Shown here: positions 22,624-30,464 of the stretch, in pieces
Position numbering within the stretch: position 1 is the first letter of the stretch
How the letters are laid out: each line of letters opens with the position of its first letter
DNA from: CAZKUN01 sp964555935
Lineage (GTDB): Bacteria; Armatimonadota; Zipacnadia; Zipacnadales; VGFC01
DNA length: 42,654 nucleotides
Direction: 5' to 3'
Assembly (NCBI GenBank): GCA_964555935.1
Contig: CAZKUN010000054.1
Location: 1 to 42,654 of the forward strand
The notes under the pieces: generated by a model
Database searches by the model: none
The model's input: only the letters and a program-made list of their open reading frames with translations
What the model was told of the DNA's origin: nothing
Translations under genes and position numbers: made by a program

Positions 22624-24285
22624 ATGCGAAGCGACCGGACGAAGCAGGGCGTGCCAAGAGCCGGAGCCAGAGGGCTGCTGTACGCCTGTGGCGTGACCAA
22701 GAGCGGGATGGACAAGCCGTTCATCGGCATCGCCAACGCGTTCACGGACATGGTACCCGGCCACCTCACCCTCCGGGAGCTTTGCCGCACGGTAGAGAAC
22801 GGGATCAGCGCGGGTGGCGGAGTGCCGTTTAGCTTCGGATCGCCCGCGATCTGCGATGGAATCGCGATGGGACATAAGGGGATGTTCTACTCCCTGCCCA
22901 GCCGCGAGATCATCGCCGACATCGTCGAGACCATGGCGGAGGCCCACGCGTTTGACGGGCTGATCCTGCTGACGGACTGTGACAAGATCACGCCGGGGAT
23001 GCTCATGGGCGCGGCGCGCGCGGACATCCCGGCGATCGTCGTGACCGCGGGCCCGATGCACTCGGGGAATCTGCGCGGCAAGCGCCTCAGTTTGGTCCGC
23101 GATACCTTCGAGAACGTCGGCCGCTACAAGGCCGGCGAGCTGACCGAAGAGCAGCTTGCCGAGGTCGAAATGTGCGCGTGCCCCGGCCCGGGATCGTGCC
23201 AGGGCCTGTACACCGCCAACACCATGGCGTGCCTGACCGAGGCGATGGGGATGAGCATGCCGGGCTGCGGGACGGGCCTGGCGGGGATGGCGAAGAAGTC
23301 GCGCCTGGCGCATGAGTCAGGCGAGCGGATCGTGCAGCTCGCCAAGGACAACGTCACCAGCCGACAGATCATGACGAAGGCTGCGTTTGAGAATGCCGTG
23401 CGGATCGACATGGCGCTGGGCGGCTCGAGCAATACCTGCCTGCACCTGCCGGCCATCGCGCACGAGGCGGGCGTGGATCTGTCGCTCGATGAGTTCGACG
23501 TCATCAGCCGCGCGACGCCGCAGATCACGCACATCCGGCCCGGCGGCGAGCACTTCATGGAAGACCTGGAATACGCCGGCNNNNNNNNNNCGATGAAGGC
23601 CATCAGCGACATCATCAACGACTGCCCCACGGTCTCCGGGCACACGACGGCGGAGATCATGGAAGCCGCCGAGATCATGGACGACGACGTGATCCGCACA
23701 AAGGAGACCGCCTACCGGCCCGAGGGTGGCATTGCAGTCCTCAAAGGCAACATTGCCCCCAACGGCTGTGTTGTAAAACAGTCCGCTGTCAGTGAGGCCA
23801 TGCAGAACTTCACCGGTAAGGCGAAGGTCTTCGACAGCGAGGAAACGTGCATGGCGGCCATCCTTGGCGGCGCGATTGAGGACGGGATGGTCGTCGTCAT
23901 CCGCTACGAGGGACCGAAGGGTGGACCGGGGATGCGCGAGATGCTCTCCCCCACCTCGGCCCTCTCGGGAATGGGCAAAGAGGACACCGTGGCGCTGATC
24001 ACCGATGGACGCTTCTCCGGCGGGACGCGCGGCCCGTGCATCGGCCACGCATCGCCCGAAGCAGCCACCGGTGGAACCATCGGTCTTGTCCAGGACGGCG
24101 ATGAGATCACGATCAACCTCCCGGACCGAAGCGTGAACGTAAACGTCTCGGACGAGGAACTTGAGAAGCGCCGGGCGGAGTGGAAGGCTCCGGAGGCGAA
24201 GATCAAGACGGGCTGGCTAAGCCGCTATGCAGCTCTCGTGCAGCCGGCCCACACCGGCGCGGTGTTGAAGGCGCCGAGCGAATAG
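22624..24285 (+). CDS. ilvD: Dihydroxy-acid dehydratase (contains assembly gap)
   Basis: About 553 aa. GAGGAG precedes the ATG at 22624. It dehydrates dihydroxyisovalerate and dihydroxymethylvalerate to the 2-oxoacids in valine and isoleucine synthesis and carries an iron-sulfur cluster. Family stretches are unmistakable: IGIANAFTDMVPGHLTL, GSPAICDGIAMGHKGM, LTDCDKITPGML, CPGPGSCQGLYTANTMACLTEAMGM-type residues, and ITDGRFSGGTRGP near the C terminus. Ten Ns at 23581-23590 sit where the AGGIPAV-like stretch is expected; the frame continues across them, but the true gap length is unknown. It is the first gene of the T-box controlled operon. Confidence 0.97.
   Translation: MRSDRTKQGVPRAGARGLLYACGVTKSGMDKPFIGIANAFTDMVPGHLTLRELCRTVENGISAGGGVPFSFGSPAICDGIAMGHKGMFYSLPSREIIADIVETMAEAHAFDGLILLTDCDKITPGMLMGAARADIPAIVVTAGPMHSGNLRGKRLSLVRDTFENVGRYKAGELTEEQLAEVEMCACPGPGSCQGLYTANTMACLTEAMGMSMPGCGTGLAGMAKKSRLAHESGERIVQLAKDNVTSRQIMTKAAFENAVRIDMALGGSSNTCLHLPAIAHEAGVDLSLDEFDVISRATPQITHIRPGGEHFMEDLEYAGXXXXMKAISDIINDCPTVSGHTTAEIMEAAEIMDDDVIRTKETAYRPEGGIAVLKGNIAPNGCVVKQSAVSEAMQNFTGKAKVFDSEETCMAAILGGAIEDGMVVVIRYEGPKGGPGMREMLSPTSALSGMGKEDTVALITDGRFSGGTRGPCIGHASPEAATGGTIGLVQDGDEITINLPDRSVNVNVSDEELEKRRAEWKAPEAKIKTGWLSRYAALVQPAHTGAVLKAPSE
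23581..23590. other. Assembly gap (10 N) inside ilvD
   Basis: Both flanks belong to one ilvD frame, so the join is right in order and orientation. The family normally has about five residues between the flanking AG and MK, so the real gap is probably a few bases longer than shown. Confidence 0.95.
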
Positions 24286-24383
24286 CCAAACCGACACGGG
24301 ACGCGGGCCGGATACCTCAATCACTGCGTGATTTCGTATTCGGCCCCTCCAGACGGACTCCCGTTTGCCATAGGAGAAACGAC

Positions 24384-26093
24384 ATGCCGAAGATGAATGG
24401 CGCGCAAGCGCTCTTGAAGGTGCTGAAGGAGCAAGGAGTTGAGGTCATATTCGGGATCCCCGGCGGGGTGACAATCCCAGTGTATGACGCGCTGTATGAT
24501 GAGCCCGATCTGCGCCACATACTGGTGCGTCACGAGCAGGCGGCGGCCATTGCCGCCGAGGGCTACGCGCGGCGCAGCGGCAAGGTGGGCGTGTGCTGCG
24601 CGACGAGCGGACCGGGGGCGACGAACCTGGTGACCGGCCTGGCCGACGCGATGATGGACTCGATCCCGATGGTGGCGATCACCGGCCAGGTGAAGACGCC
24701 CGCGATCGGCCGCGACGCGTTCCAGGAAGCAGACGTCACGGGCATCACCAACCCAATCACGAAGAACAACCGGCTCATAAAACGGCCAGAGGACCTGATC
24801 GGCACGGTGCGAGAGGCGTTCTACCTCGCCAGCTCCGGCCGACAGGGCCCGTGCCTGGTCGATCTGCCGATGGACATTTCCATGGCGGAGGTGGACTGGT
24901 ACGACGAGCCGACGAACGGGAACTTCGATCTGGAAGGGTACAACCCGCCCGGCGAGGGCGACCCGCAAGCGGTCGAAGCGGCGGCGAAGCTGATCGCGGA
25001 GTCTGAGAAGCCACTGCTCTACGTCGGCGGCGGCGTCGTGAGTGCCAACGGGCGAGACGAGATCCGGGCGCTGGCCAAGAAGACGGACATCTACGTCGTG
25101 AACACGCTGCTCGGGAAGGGCGCGTTCCCCGAGACCGACAGCCAGTCGCTGGGGATGCCGGGGATGCACGGCACGGCCTACGCGTCATACGCGATCAACC
25201 ACTGCGATCTGATGATCGCGGTCGGCGCGCGATTCGATGACCGGGTGACGGGTGATCTGAAGACGTTCGCGCCTGGCGCGAAGGTCATCCACATCGATGT
25301 CGACCCAGCGGAGATCGGCAAGAACCGGGACGCGGACGTTGGCATCCTGGGCGACGCGAAGCTGGTTCTCGCGCAGATGGTGGAGGCGGTTGACGAGCGC
25401 AAGCGCGGCGCGTGGGAAGATCACCTCGATGAATACCGGGCTGAACATCCGCTGTTCATCCCGGCGTGTGAGGGCGTGTACCCGCAGTACGTGGTGAACG
25501 AGATCTTCAACGTCACGAACGGCGAGGCGATCGTGGCGACGGAAGTCGGCCAGCACCAGATGTGGGCGGCGCAACTCTACCGGTGCGCCGAGCCGAGGCA
25601 GTTCCTGAGTTCGGGCGGACTGGGAGCGATGGGCTTTGGCTTCCCAGCGGCCATCGGCGCGCAGGTCGCCTCACCGGACATGCCGGTGTTCAACATCGCC
25701 GGCGACGGCAGCATCCAGATGAACATCCAGGAACTCGCAACTTGCGTACACGAAAAGCTGCCTATCAAGGTTGCGATCCTGAACAACGGCACGCTTGGAA
25801 TGGTGAGGCAGTGGCAGGAGCTGCTGTTTGACAAGCGCTACTCAGGCGTCGACTTGGCAGGCAACCCGCCGTTCGCCGAGGTCTGCAATGCCTACGGCGG
25901 CGCGGGACGGACGATCACCAAGCGCGAAGACGTCCGCGACGCGATCGAATGGTCGCTCGGCATCAACGACCGACCTGTCTTCATGGACTTCAAGGTCGAG
26001 CCCGAAGAGTGCGTCTTCCCGATGATCCCCGCCGGAAGGTCCTTCGGGGACCTGTGGGAGAACCTCGACGACGTCCCCGGGGGTGGAAAATAA
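24384..26093 (+). CDS. ilvB: Acetolactate synthase, large subunit
   Basis: 569 aa. TAGGAG precedes the ATG. The enzyme condenses pyruvate with pyruvate or 2-oxobutyrate using thiamine diphosphate. It shows the three-domain layout: GIPGGVTIPVYDAL with the catalytic Glu in RHEQAAAIAAEGYAR, TSGPGATNLVTGLADA, the central FAD-type domain, and the diphosphate motif starting GDGSIQMN and ending in NN. EVGQHQMWAAQ marks the cofactor site. The start is 98 nt after ilvD, across a small hairpin (AATCAC/GTGATT at 24319-24333). It ends by overlapping ilvN by one base (TAATG). Confidence 0.97.
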   Translation: MPKMNGAQALLKVLKEQGVEVIFGIPGGVTIPVYDALYDEPDLRHILVRHEQAAAIAAEGYARRSGKVGVCCATSGPGATNLVTGLADAMMDSIPMVAITGQVKTPAIGRDAFQEADVTGITNPITKNNRLIKRPEDLIGTVREAFYLASSGRQGPCLVDLPMDISMAEVDWYDEPTNGNFDLEGYNPPGEGDPQAVEAAAKLIAESEKPLLYVGGGVVSANGRDEIRALAKKTDIYVVNTLLGKGAFPETDSQSLGMPGMHGTAYASYAINHCDLMIAVGARFDDRVTGDLKTFAPGAKVIHIDVDPAEIGKNRDADVGILGDAKLVLAQMVEAVDERKRGAWEDHLDEYRAEHPLFIPACEGVYPQYVVNEIFNVTNGEAIVATEVGQHQMWAAQLYRCAEPRQFLSSGGLGAMGFGFPAAIGAQVASPDMPVFNIAGDGSIQMNIQELATCVHEKLPIKVAILNNGTLGMVRQWQELLFDKRYSGVDLAGNPPFAEVCNAYGGAGRTITKREDVRDAIEWSLGINDRPVFMDFKVEPEECVFPMIPAGRSFGDLWENLDDVPGGGK

Positions 26094-26608
26094 TGAAACA
26101 CACCATCGCAGCGCTCGTGAATAACCGGCCCGGCGTTCTGGCGAAGGTCGCGGGGCTGTTCTCCAGGCGAGGTTACAACATCGACAGCCTGGCCGTCAGC
26201 GCAACGATCGACGCCAACTACGACGATCCGACCGGCGAGAAGTACTCGCGGATGACGATCGTCGTCGACGATGAGGGCGATCCGCGAATTATGGACCAGA
26301 TCGAGCACCAGCTCATGAAGCTGGTCGACGTGGTGGCGCTGTCGGATCACACGAAGACCGACATCGTGCCTCGCGAGATGGCGCTTGTGAAGATCAACGC
26401 GAAGCCGTCGCAGCGCCCGGAGATCGTGGCGCTGGCACAGGTGTTTCGCGCGCTGGTCGACGACGTCGGCGACGAGACGATGATCGTGCAGATCACCGGC
26501 ACGAGCACTAAGGTTGATGGACTCATCGATCTGCTGAGACCGTATGGGATTCGCGAGTTGGTCAGAACCGGTCGGGTGGTTCTGGCGAGAGGGTTGAGAG
26601 CGACGTAA
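26093..26608 (+). CDS. ilvN: Acetolactate synthase, regulatory small subunit
   Basis: 171 aa. The start codon shares its A with the ilvB stop, so translation is coupled. Residues 1-75 form the ACT domain (VNNRPGVLAKVAGLFSRRGYNIDSL), which binds valine for feedback control. The C-terminal activation domain ends with YGIRELVRTGRVVLARG. The length and layout are normal for the family, which is also called ilvH in some species. Confidence 0.96.
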   Translation: MKHTIAALVNNRPGVLAKVAGLFSRRGYNIDSLAVSATIDANYDDPTGEKYSRMTIVVDDEGDPRIMDQIEHQLMKLVDVVALSDHTKTDIVPREMALVKINAKPSQRPEIVALAQVFRALVDDVGDETMIVQITGTSTKVDGLIDLLRPYGIRELVRTGRVVLARGLRAT

Positions 26609-26626
26609 CGACATCGGGTCGAGCGG

Positions 26627-26636
26627 NNNNNNNNNN
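26627..26636. other. Assembly gap (10 N)
   Basis: It lies between ilvN and a small membrane ORF. Unlike the ilvD gap, no gene spans it, so the join rests on scaffolding alone. Confidence 0.95.
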
Positions 26637-26660
26637 CGCGAGCTAGTCGACATCCGGACC

Positions 26661-27008
26661 GTGCAGACCGCGGTTTACGCCATGGCCGGCGTGATGGTCG
26701 TGGCGGGGATCGCGGTCGGCGCGGTGGTGAAGTCGAAGCTGGGATCGGCCAAGCTCGCGCTGATCCGCGGCGGGCTGGTTGCGTCTCTGGGACCGATGCT
26801 CTTCGTGGCGTGGCACCTGTATTCGCACCTGACGAGGTACGACCCTGAGACGGGATACTTCGGGCTGGACAAGGTGTGGGTGCTCGCGCTATGCATGGTG
26901 ATCTTCATCGCGGGTGGCGTGGGGTTTGGATTCTTGGCGGGCAGGGCGTGGCAAGCGACGGAGGGCGATTCGGCGGATACCGCGAACGAGGGTGGTTCAG
27001 CGGCGTAG
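26661..27008 (+). CDS. Small three-helix membrane protein, start uncertain
   Basis: 115 aa from the GTG at 26661. The frame is open back to the N run, so the true start may be lost in the gap; an ATG at 26682 is another option. Three hydrophobic segments are visible (about residues 5-25, 34-55 and 73-97), then an acidic tail. It sits between ilvN and ilvC on the same strand, but no link to amino acid synthesis is recognised. Confidence 0.6.
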   Translation: MQTAVYAMAGVMVVAGIAVGAVVKSKLGSAKLALIRGGLVASLGPMLFVAWHLYSHLTRYDPETGYFGLDKVWVLALCMVIFIAGGVGFGFLAGRAWQATEGDSADTANEGGSAA

Positions 27009-27144
27009 TGGTGGCACGCAGGCGGCGAAGACAGGATATACACAGGGCGCGCGTCGCCCTAGAGTGGGCGCAGCCGGCGTCCCGAAAACGAACGTAGCGG
27101 GCGCGGCAAGAAGCGTCCCACAAACACTGAGAGGGGCACGTAAG

Positions 27145-28137
27145 ATGGCTAAGATCTACTATGAGGGCGATGCCGATCTGGCCGTGTTGGCCAACAAGAC
27201 GATTGGCGTCATCGGATATGGCATTCAGGGCCGGGCACAGTCGCTCTGCCTGCGAGACAGCGGACTGACCGTCGCCGTGGCCGAGCTTGAGGGCACGGAA
27301 AACTACGAGCAGGCAGTGGCGGATGGCTTCGAGCCGATGGCCGCGGCTGACTGCGCGGCGAAGTCGCAGTTGGTGCAGATCCTGACCGAGGACCACGTGC
27401 AGGCTGTGGTCTACAAGAACCACATTGCGCCGAACCTCGAGGCCGGCGACGCGGTGATCTTCTCGCATGGCTTCAATATCCACTACAACCAGATCGTCCC
27501 CGCGGCCGACGTCGACGTGTTCATGATCGCGCCGAAGGGGCCGGGCGCGCTGGTGCGCGAGTGCTACGAGCAGGGCTCGGGCGTTCCGTCGCTGGTAGCC
27601 ATCCACCAGGATGCGACCGGCAACGCGATGGCGCTGGCTCTGGCCTACGCGAAGGGTCTTGGCGCGACGCGCGCCGGCGTCATTGAGACGACCTTCAAAG
27701 AGGAGACGGAGACAGACCTGTTCGGCGAGCAGGCCGTGCTCTGCGGCGGCGTCAGCGAGCTGATCAAGGCGGGTTGGGAGACGCTGGTCGAGGCCGGCTA
27801 TCAGCCGGAGATCGCGTACTTCGAGTGCCTGCACGAGCTGAAGCTCATCATGGACCTGATCTACCGCTTCGGCATCAGCGGGATGCGCAAGCGCGTCTCG
27901 GACACGGCCGAGTACGGCGACATGATCGCGGGCAAACAGATCATCACCGACGAGACGCGCCAGACGATGCGCGAGCTGCTGGATGATGTTCAGAGCGGCG
28001 TGTTCGCGCGCGAGTGGATCCTCGAGAACCAGGCGGGGCGTCCGTCATTCTCGAAGCTGGAAGAACTCGAGGCCGACCACCCGATCAACCAGGTCGGCGA
28101 CGATCTTCGCGGCATGATGAGCTGGATGGACGAGTAG
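27145..28137 (+). CDS. ilvC: Ketol-acid reductoisomerase, class I
   Basis: 330 aa. It converts acetolactate to dihydroxyisovalerate in valine and isoleucine synthesis. The Rossmann core begins GVIGYGIQGRAQ. The knotted C-terminal domain has DLFGEQAVLCGG, YFECLHELKLIMDLIY and SDTAEYGD with the metal-binding Asp and Glu residues. The cofactor loop after beta-2 reads E47-L-E-G-T-E-N53, without the Arg and Ser residues that usually bind the NADPH phosphate, so NADH use is suspected. A strong hairpin follows the gene. It is the last gene of the ilv cluster. Confidence 0.95.
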   Translation: MAKIYYEGDADLAVLANKTIGVIGYGIQGRAQSLCLRDSGLTVAVAELEGTENYEQAVADGFEPMAAADCAAKSQLVQILTEDHVQAVVYKNHIAPNLEAGDAVIFSHGFNIHYNQIVPAADVDVFMIAPKGPGALVRECYEQGSGVPSLVAIHQDATGNAMALALAYAKGLGATRAGVIETTFKEETETDLFGEQAVLCGGVSELIKAGWETLVEAGYQPEIAYFECLHELKLIMDLIYRFGISGMRKRVSDTAEYGDMIAGKQIITDETRQTMRELLDDVQSGVFAREWILENQAGRPSFSKLEELEADHPINQVGDDLRGMMSWMDE

Positions 28138-28145
28138 GGACGACA

Positions 28146-28169
28146 GGGCGCGATCAGTCGCGCCCCTAC
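28146..28169. repeat. REP-like hairpin ending CTAC
   Basis: A perfect stem GGGCGCGA/TCGCGCCC with loop TCAG is followed by CTAC. It starts 9 nt after the ilvC stop and has the same stem as 8589. Confidence 0.85.
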
Positions 28170-28180
28170 ACGGATCACCA

Positions 28181-28211
28181 AGCGGGGAGCCTCGAATCGA
28201 GGCTCCCCGCT
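28181..28211 (+). terminator. Strong hairpin after ilvC
   Basis: Arms of 15 nt (28181-28195 and 28197-28211) are exact reverse complements. The T run is poor (GTCGTTCTG), so termination is likely but not certain. Confidence 0.7.
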
Positions 28212-28380
28212 GTCGTTCTGCCCCGTCGATCCGGGCCCATATACCACGCGTTGTATCCCCGAATCCACCGGCGTGCAACCAAACTGCAACGTTACACATT
28301 CGTGCCATTAGGTTTTCTCACGCGATCCGAGGAGGCGTGGCAAACCCCACTCAGCAGGGAACACGAGGAGGGGTTGACGG

Positions 28381-28881
28381 ATGGAGACCACCGCGAGAAA
28401 GACGACTCGAAGAGCCCGGATCGCAGCAAGCGCAGGCATCGCCGTACTGGCAATCCTCGGAGTAAGCCAGAGCGCGCGGGCCGGGATGATTGAGATCGAG
28501 CGGGAGGTCTACCATCAGATCAACGACATTCGTGTGGCGAACGGGCTGAACCCCGTCATCTATAACGAGGATCTCGCCCCCGCCGCTCGCTGGCACAGCC
28601 AGGACCAGGCGCGTCGCCGGTGCATCGCGCACATCGACTCGCTCGGACGCAATGCCGGAGATCGCCTCGATGACAACCGAGTTCCCTGGCTTCGTTACGG
28701 AGAGAACGTTGGCTACGTTTGGGGATATGACGATCCATGCACGACCGTTGTGAAGGCATGGCTTGCAAGCCCCGGACACGCCGCGAACCTCCTTGATCCA
28801 AGGCTGGTCGAGTCGGCCGTGGGCGTGGCTCAGTCCGCTGACGGAACGTACTACCTCACCCAGGTCTTCGTCACCCGGTAG
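28381..28881 (+). CDS. Exported CAP (SCP-like) domain protein
   Basis: 166 aa. GAGGAGGGG precedes the ATG. A long basic N terminus and a hydrophobic stretch end at SARA, a signal peptide. The rest is one bacterial CAP domain: INDIRVANGLNPVIYN, ARWHSQDQARR, the HID and GENVGY stretches, AWLASPGHAANLL and YLTQVFV. Both CAP His sites are present (WHS and SPGH). Function in bacteria is mostly unknown; sterol, lipid or wall binding is proposed for some. It is convergent with the next gene across a shared hairpin. Confidence 0.93.
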   Translation: METTARKTTRRARIAASAGIAVLAILGVSQSARAGMIEIEREVYHQINDIRVANGLNPVIYNEDLAPAARWHSQDQARRRCIAHIDSLGRNAGDRLDDNRVPWLRYGENVGYVWGYDDPCTTVVKAWLASPGHAANLLDPRLVESAVGVAQSADGTYYLTQVFVTR

Positions 28882-28921
28882 TCTAAGCCACACCCCCCCC
28901 TGTACCACGGCTGATCTCTGG

Positions 28922-28949
28922 ATGGGCCCGGCACCGACGCCGGGCCCAT
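28922..28949. terminator. Bidirectional terminator hairpin
   Basis: ATGGGCCCGGC pairs exactly with GCCGGGCCCAT across a 6 nt loop, followed by TTCGATTCT. It lies between two convergent genes. Confidence 0.75.
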
Positions 28950-28971
28950 TCGATTCTGGGTGGACGCCGGG

Positions 28972-30342
28972 TCATTGGCCAAGTCTGTCGACCGCGTTCT
29001 GAGCATCGGCGGCCTTGGGCGAGCCCGGCGCCAGCTCCATCACTCGCTCGAACTCGGCCTTCGCGCCCGTCGTGTCGCCCAGCTCAACCAACGTCCAGGC
29101 GAGCGCCCAGTGAGCGTCGACGAAGTCCGGGTCGGCTGCGATCGCCTCGCGCAGGACAGTGGCGGCCTCGGCGTACCGACGGCCACGCTTCAGTTGCAGC
29201 CCGCGCTGATGCAGCGCCTGGGCGTCCTCAGCTTCGACTCGCTCCGGCGCTTCGATGGGCACATCGGGCGGACCGAGGTCGGTCAACGCCTCTCGCAGCG
29301 CCTCCACGGCCTGGGCGTCTTCCCACTTCGCGGCCTCCACCATCTCCGCGAGTTCCGAGGCCACTGCTTCCGTACCAAGCCGCTCGGCCATGAGCTGGAT
29401 GCGCTCGGAAAATGGGAGGTCCGGTCGGCCTCCGGACATGACTTTCGGAATGCGCCGGAAGATATCCGCCTCCGCGGCGTAGAAGCTCGCGGCCTCCGCG
29501 AAGGCGGCGTGGACGGATTCGTGAAGCAGCAGCGCCTTGCTCACGCATGCGCGAGCTTCGCCAACCGTCGCGGCGTGCGCCTCGATGAGCTGCGCGTCCA
29601 ACACGTTGGCGTCGTGGGTCGCCCCGAGATCGCGCAAGTGTTCAGCCCATGCGTCGTACGCCGAGAATCCGAGAACATACCGATCGTGCATCATCTCATC
29701 AGGCGCGCGATCCGCCAGCCAGATGGCTCGGCTCAAGGCTGCGGGCCAGTCGATCTCGGGGAGTTCCTGGGCTGGCTCGTACGTCAGGAGGACGACCTCG
29801 GGGGCCCCGCCGGAGCGCCGGGTGCCGTCTACCGCAAACGGCCCGACCTGCGCGGTTCCGTCAGGACTGTTGCAGCTCTGCACGTGGATGCTGACGCCCT
29901 CGTAGCCGAAGATGACCTTTGCCCCGAGTTGCTCCCACGCCACCACCGGAGCCCCCGCATCGATACTTTCGAAGATGGCCTTTGCGGCGTCGGAGTTCTG
30001 GTCAAACGTCACCCATCGCGCCTCGGCGCCCGCCGCCTCGGCGGCGCTGAGCACGTGGTCCATCGCCGGCGGCCACACGCCCGCGAATACATGGGAAGCC
30101 CGCCCAGGAGCGTAGGCTATCTGGAAACCCGCGCCGGACACGGTGACGAGTTCCTCATAGCTCATCTGGCAACCCATCACCGAGAGCGCCGCGTGGAGCG
30201 CCGCCACGTGGTACGAGTACTTCCCGACTGCCCAGCCGATGGGAGGGACGCCCTCAATGATCATGTCGGCACGCGCCGAGGGTCCCGCCGCAACCGAGAT
30301 GCCGCTTGCCAGCACCAGCCACACCGCCAGATTCCGTGCCAA
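28972..30342 (-). CDS. Exported BtrH-like/TPR protein
   Basis: 456 aa. The start is a TTG at 30342, chosen because it opens a good signal peptide (ending SARA-D); the next Met lies after it. Residues of about 30-190 resemble the N-terminal BtrH/C39-like domain of papain-fold proteins (YHVAALHAALSVMGCQMSYEEL, GAGFQIAY, PVVAWE). A classical catalytic Cys is not evident at the expected place, so activity is doubtful. The last 70 residues form one or two TPR units (ALHQRGLQLKRGRRYAEAA, then DPDFVDAHWALAWTLVELGD). An exported member of this fold with TPRs is unusual. Confidence 0.7.
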   Translation of the reverse strand: MARNLAVWLVLASGISVAAGPSARADMIIEGVPPIGWAVGKYSYHVAALHAALSVMGCQMSYEELVTVSGAGFQIAYAPGRASHVFAGVWPPAMDHVLSAAEAAGAEARWVTFDQNSDAAKAIFESIDAGAPVVAWEQLGAKVIFGYEGVSIHVQSCNSPDGTAQVGPFAVDGTRRSGGAPEVVLLTYEPAQELPEIDWPAALSRAIWLADRAPDEMMHDRYVLGFSAYDAWAEHLRDLGATHDANVLDAQLIEAHAATVGEARACVSKALLLHESVHAAFAEAASFYAAEADIFRRIPKVMSGGRPDLPFSERIQLMAERLGTEAVASELAEMVEAAKWEDAQAVEALREALTDLGPPDVPIEAPERVEAEDAQALHQRGLQLKRGRRYAEAATVLREAIAADPDFVDAHWALAWTLVELGDTTGAKAEFERVMELAPGSPKAADAQNAVDRLGQ

Positions 30343-30464
30343 GTAACCCGCCCCCCAGAAATCCGTCGACCTCGCATTCGCCCGTCAGCTAGTTAGACGT
30401 GTAGGAGAGCGTCAGGTTCTGGTTGCCCCCCCCACACAGCCCGTCCGTGCCCCCAGCAACGCGC
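30343..30464. other. Short intergenic stretch
   Basis: It holds two C-rich runs and no convincing promoter, hairpin or gene. Confidence 0.4.
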
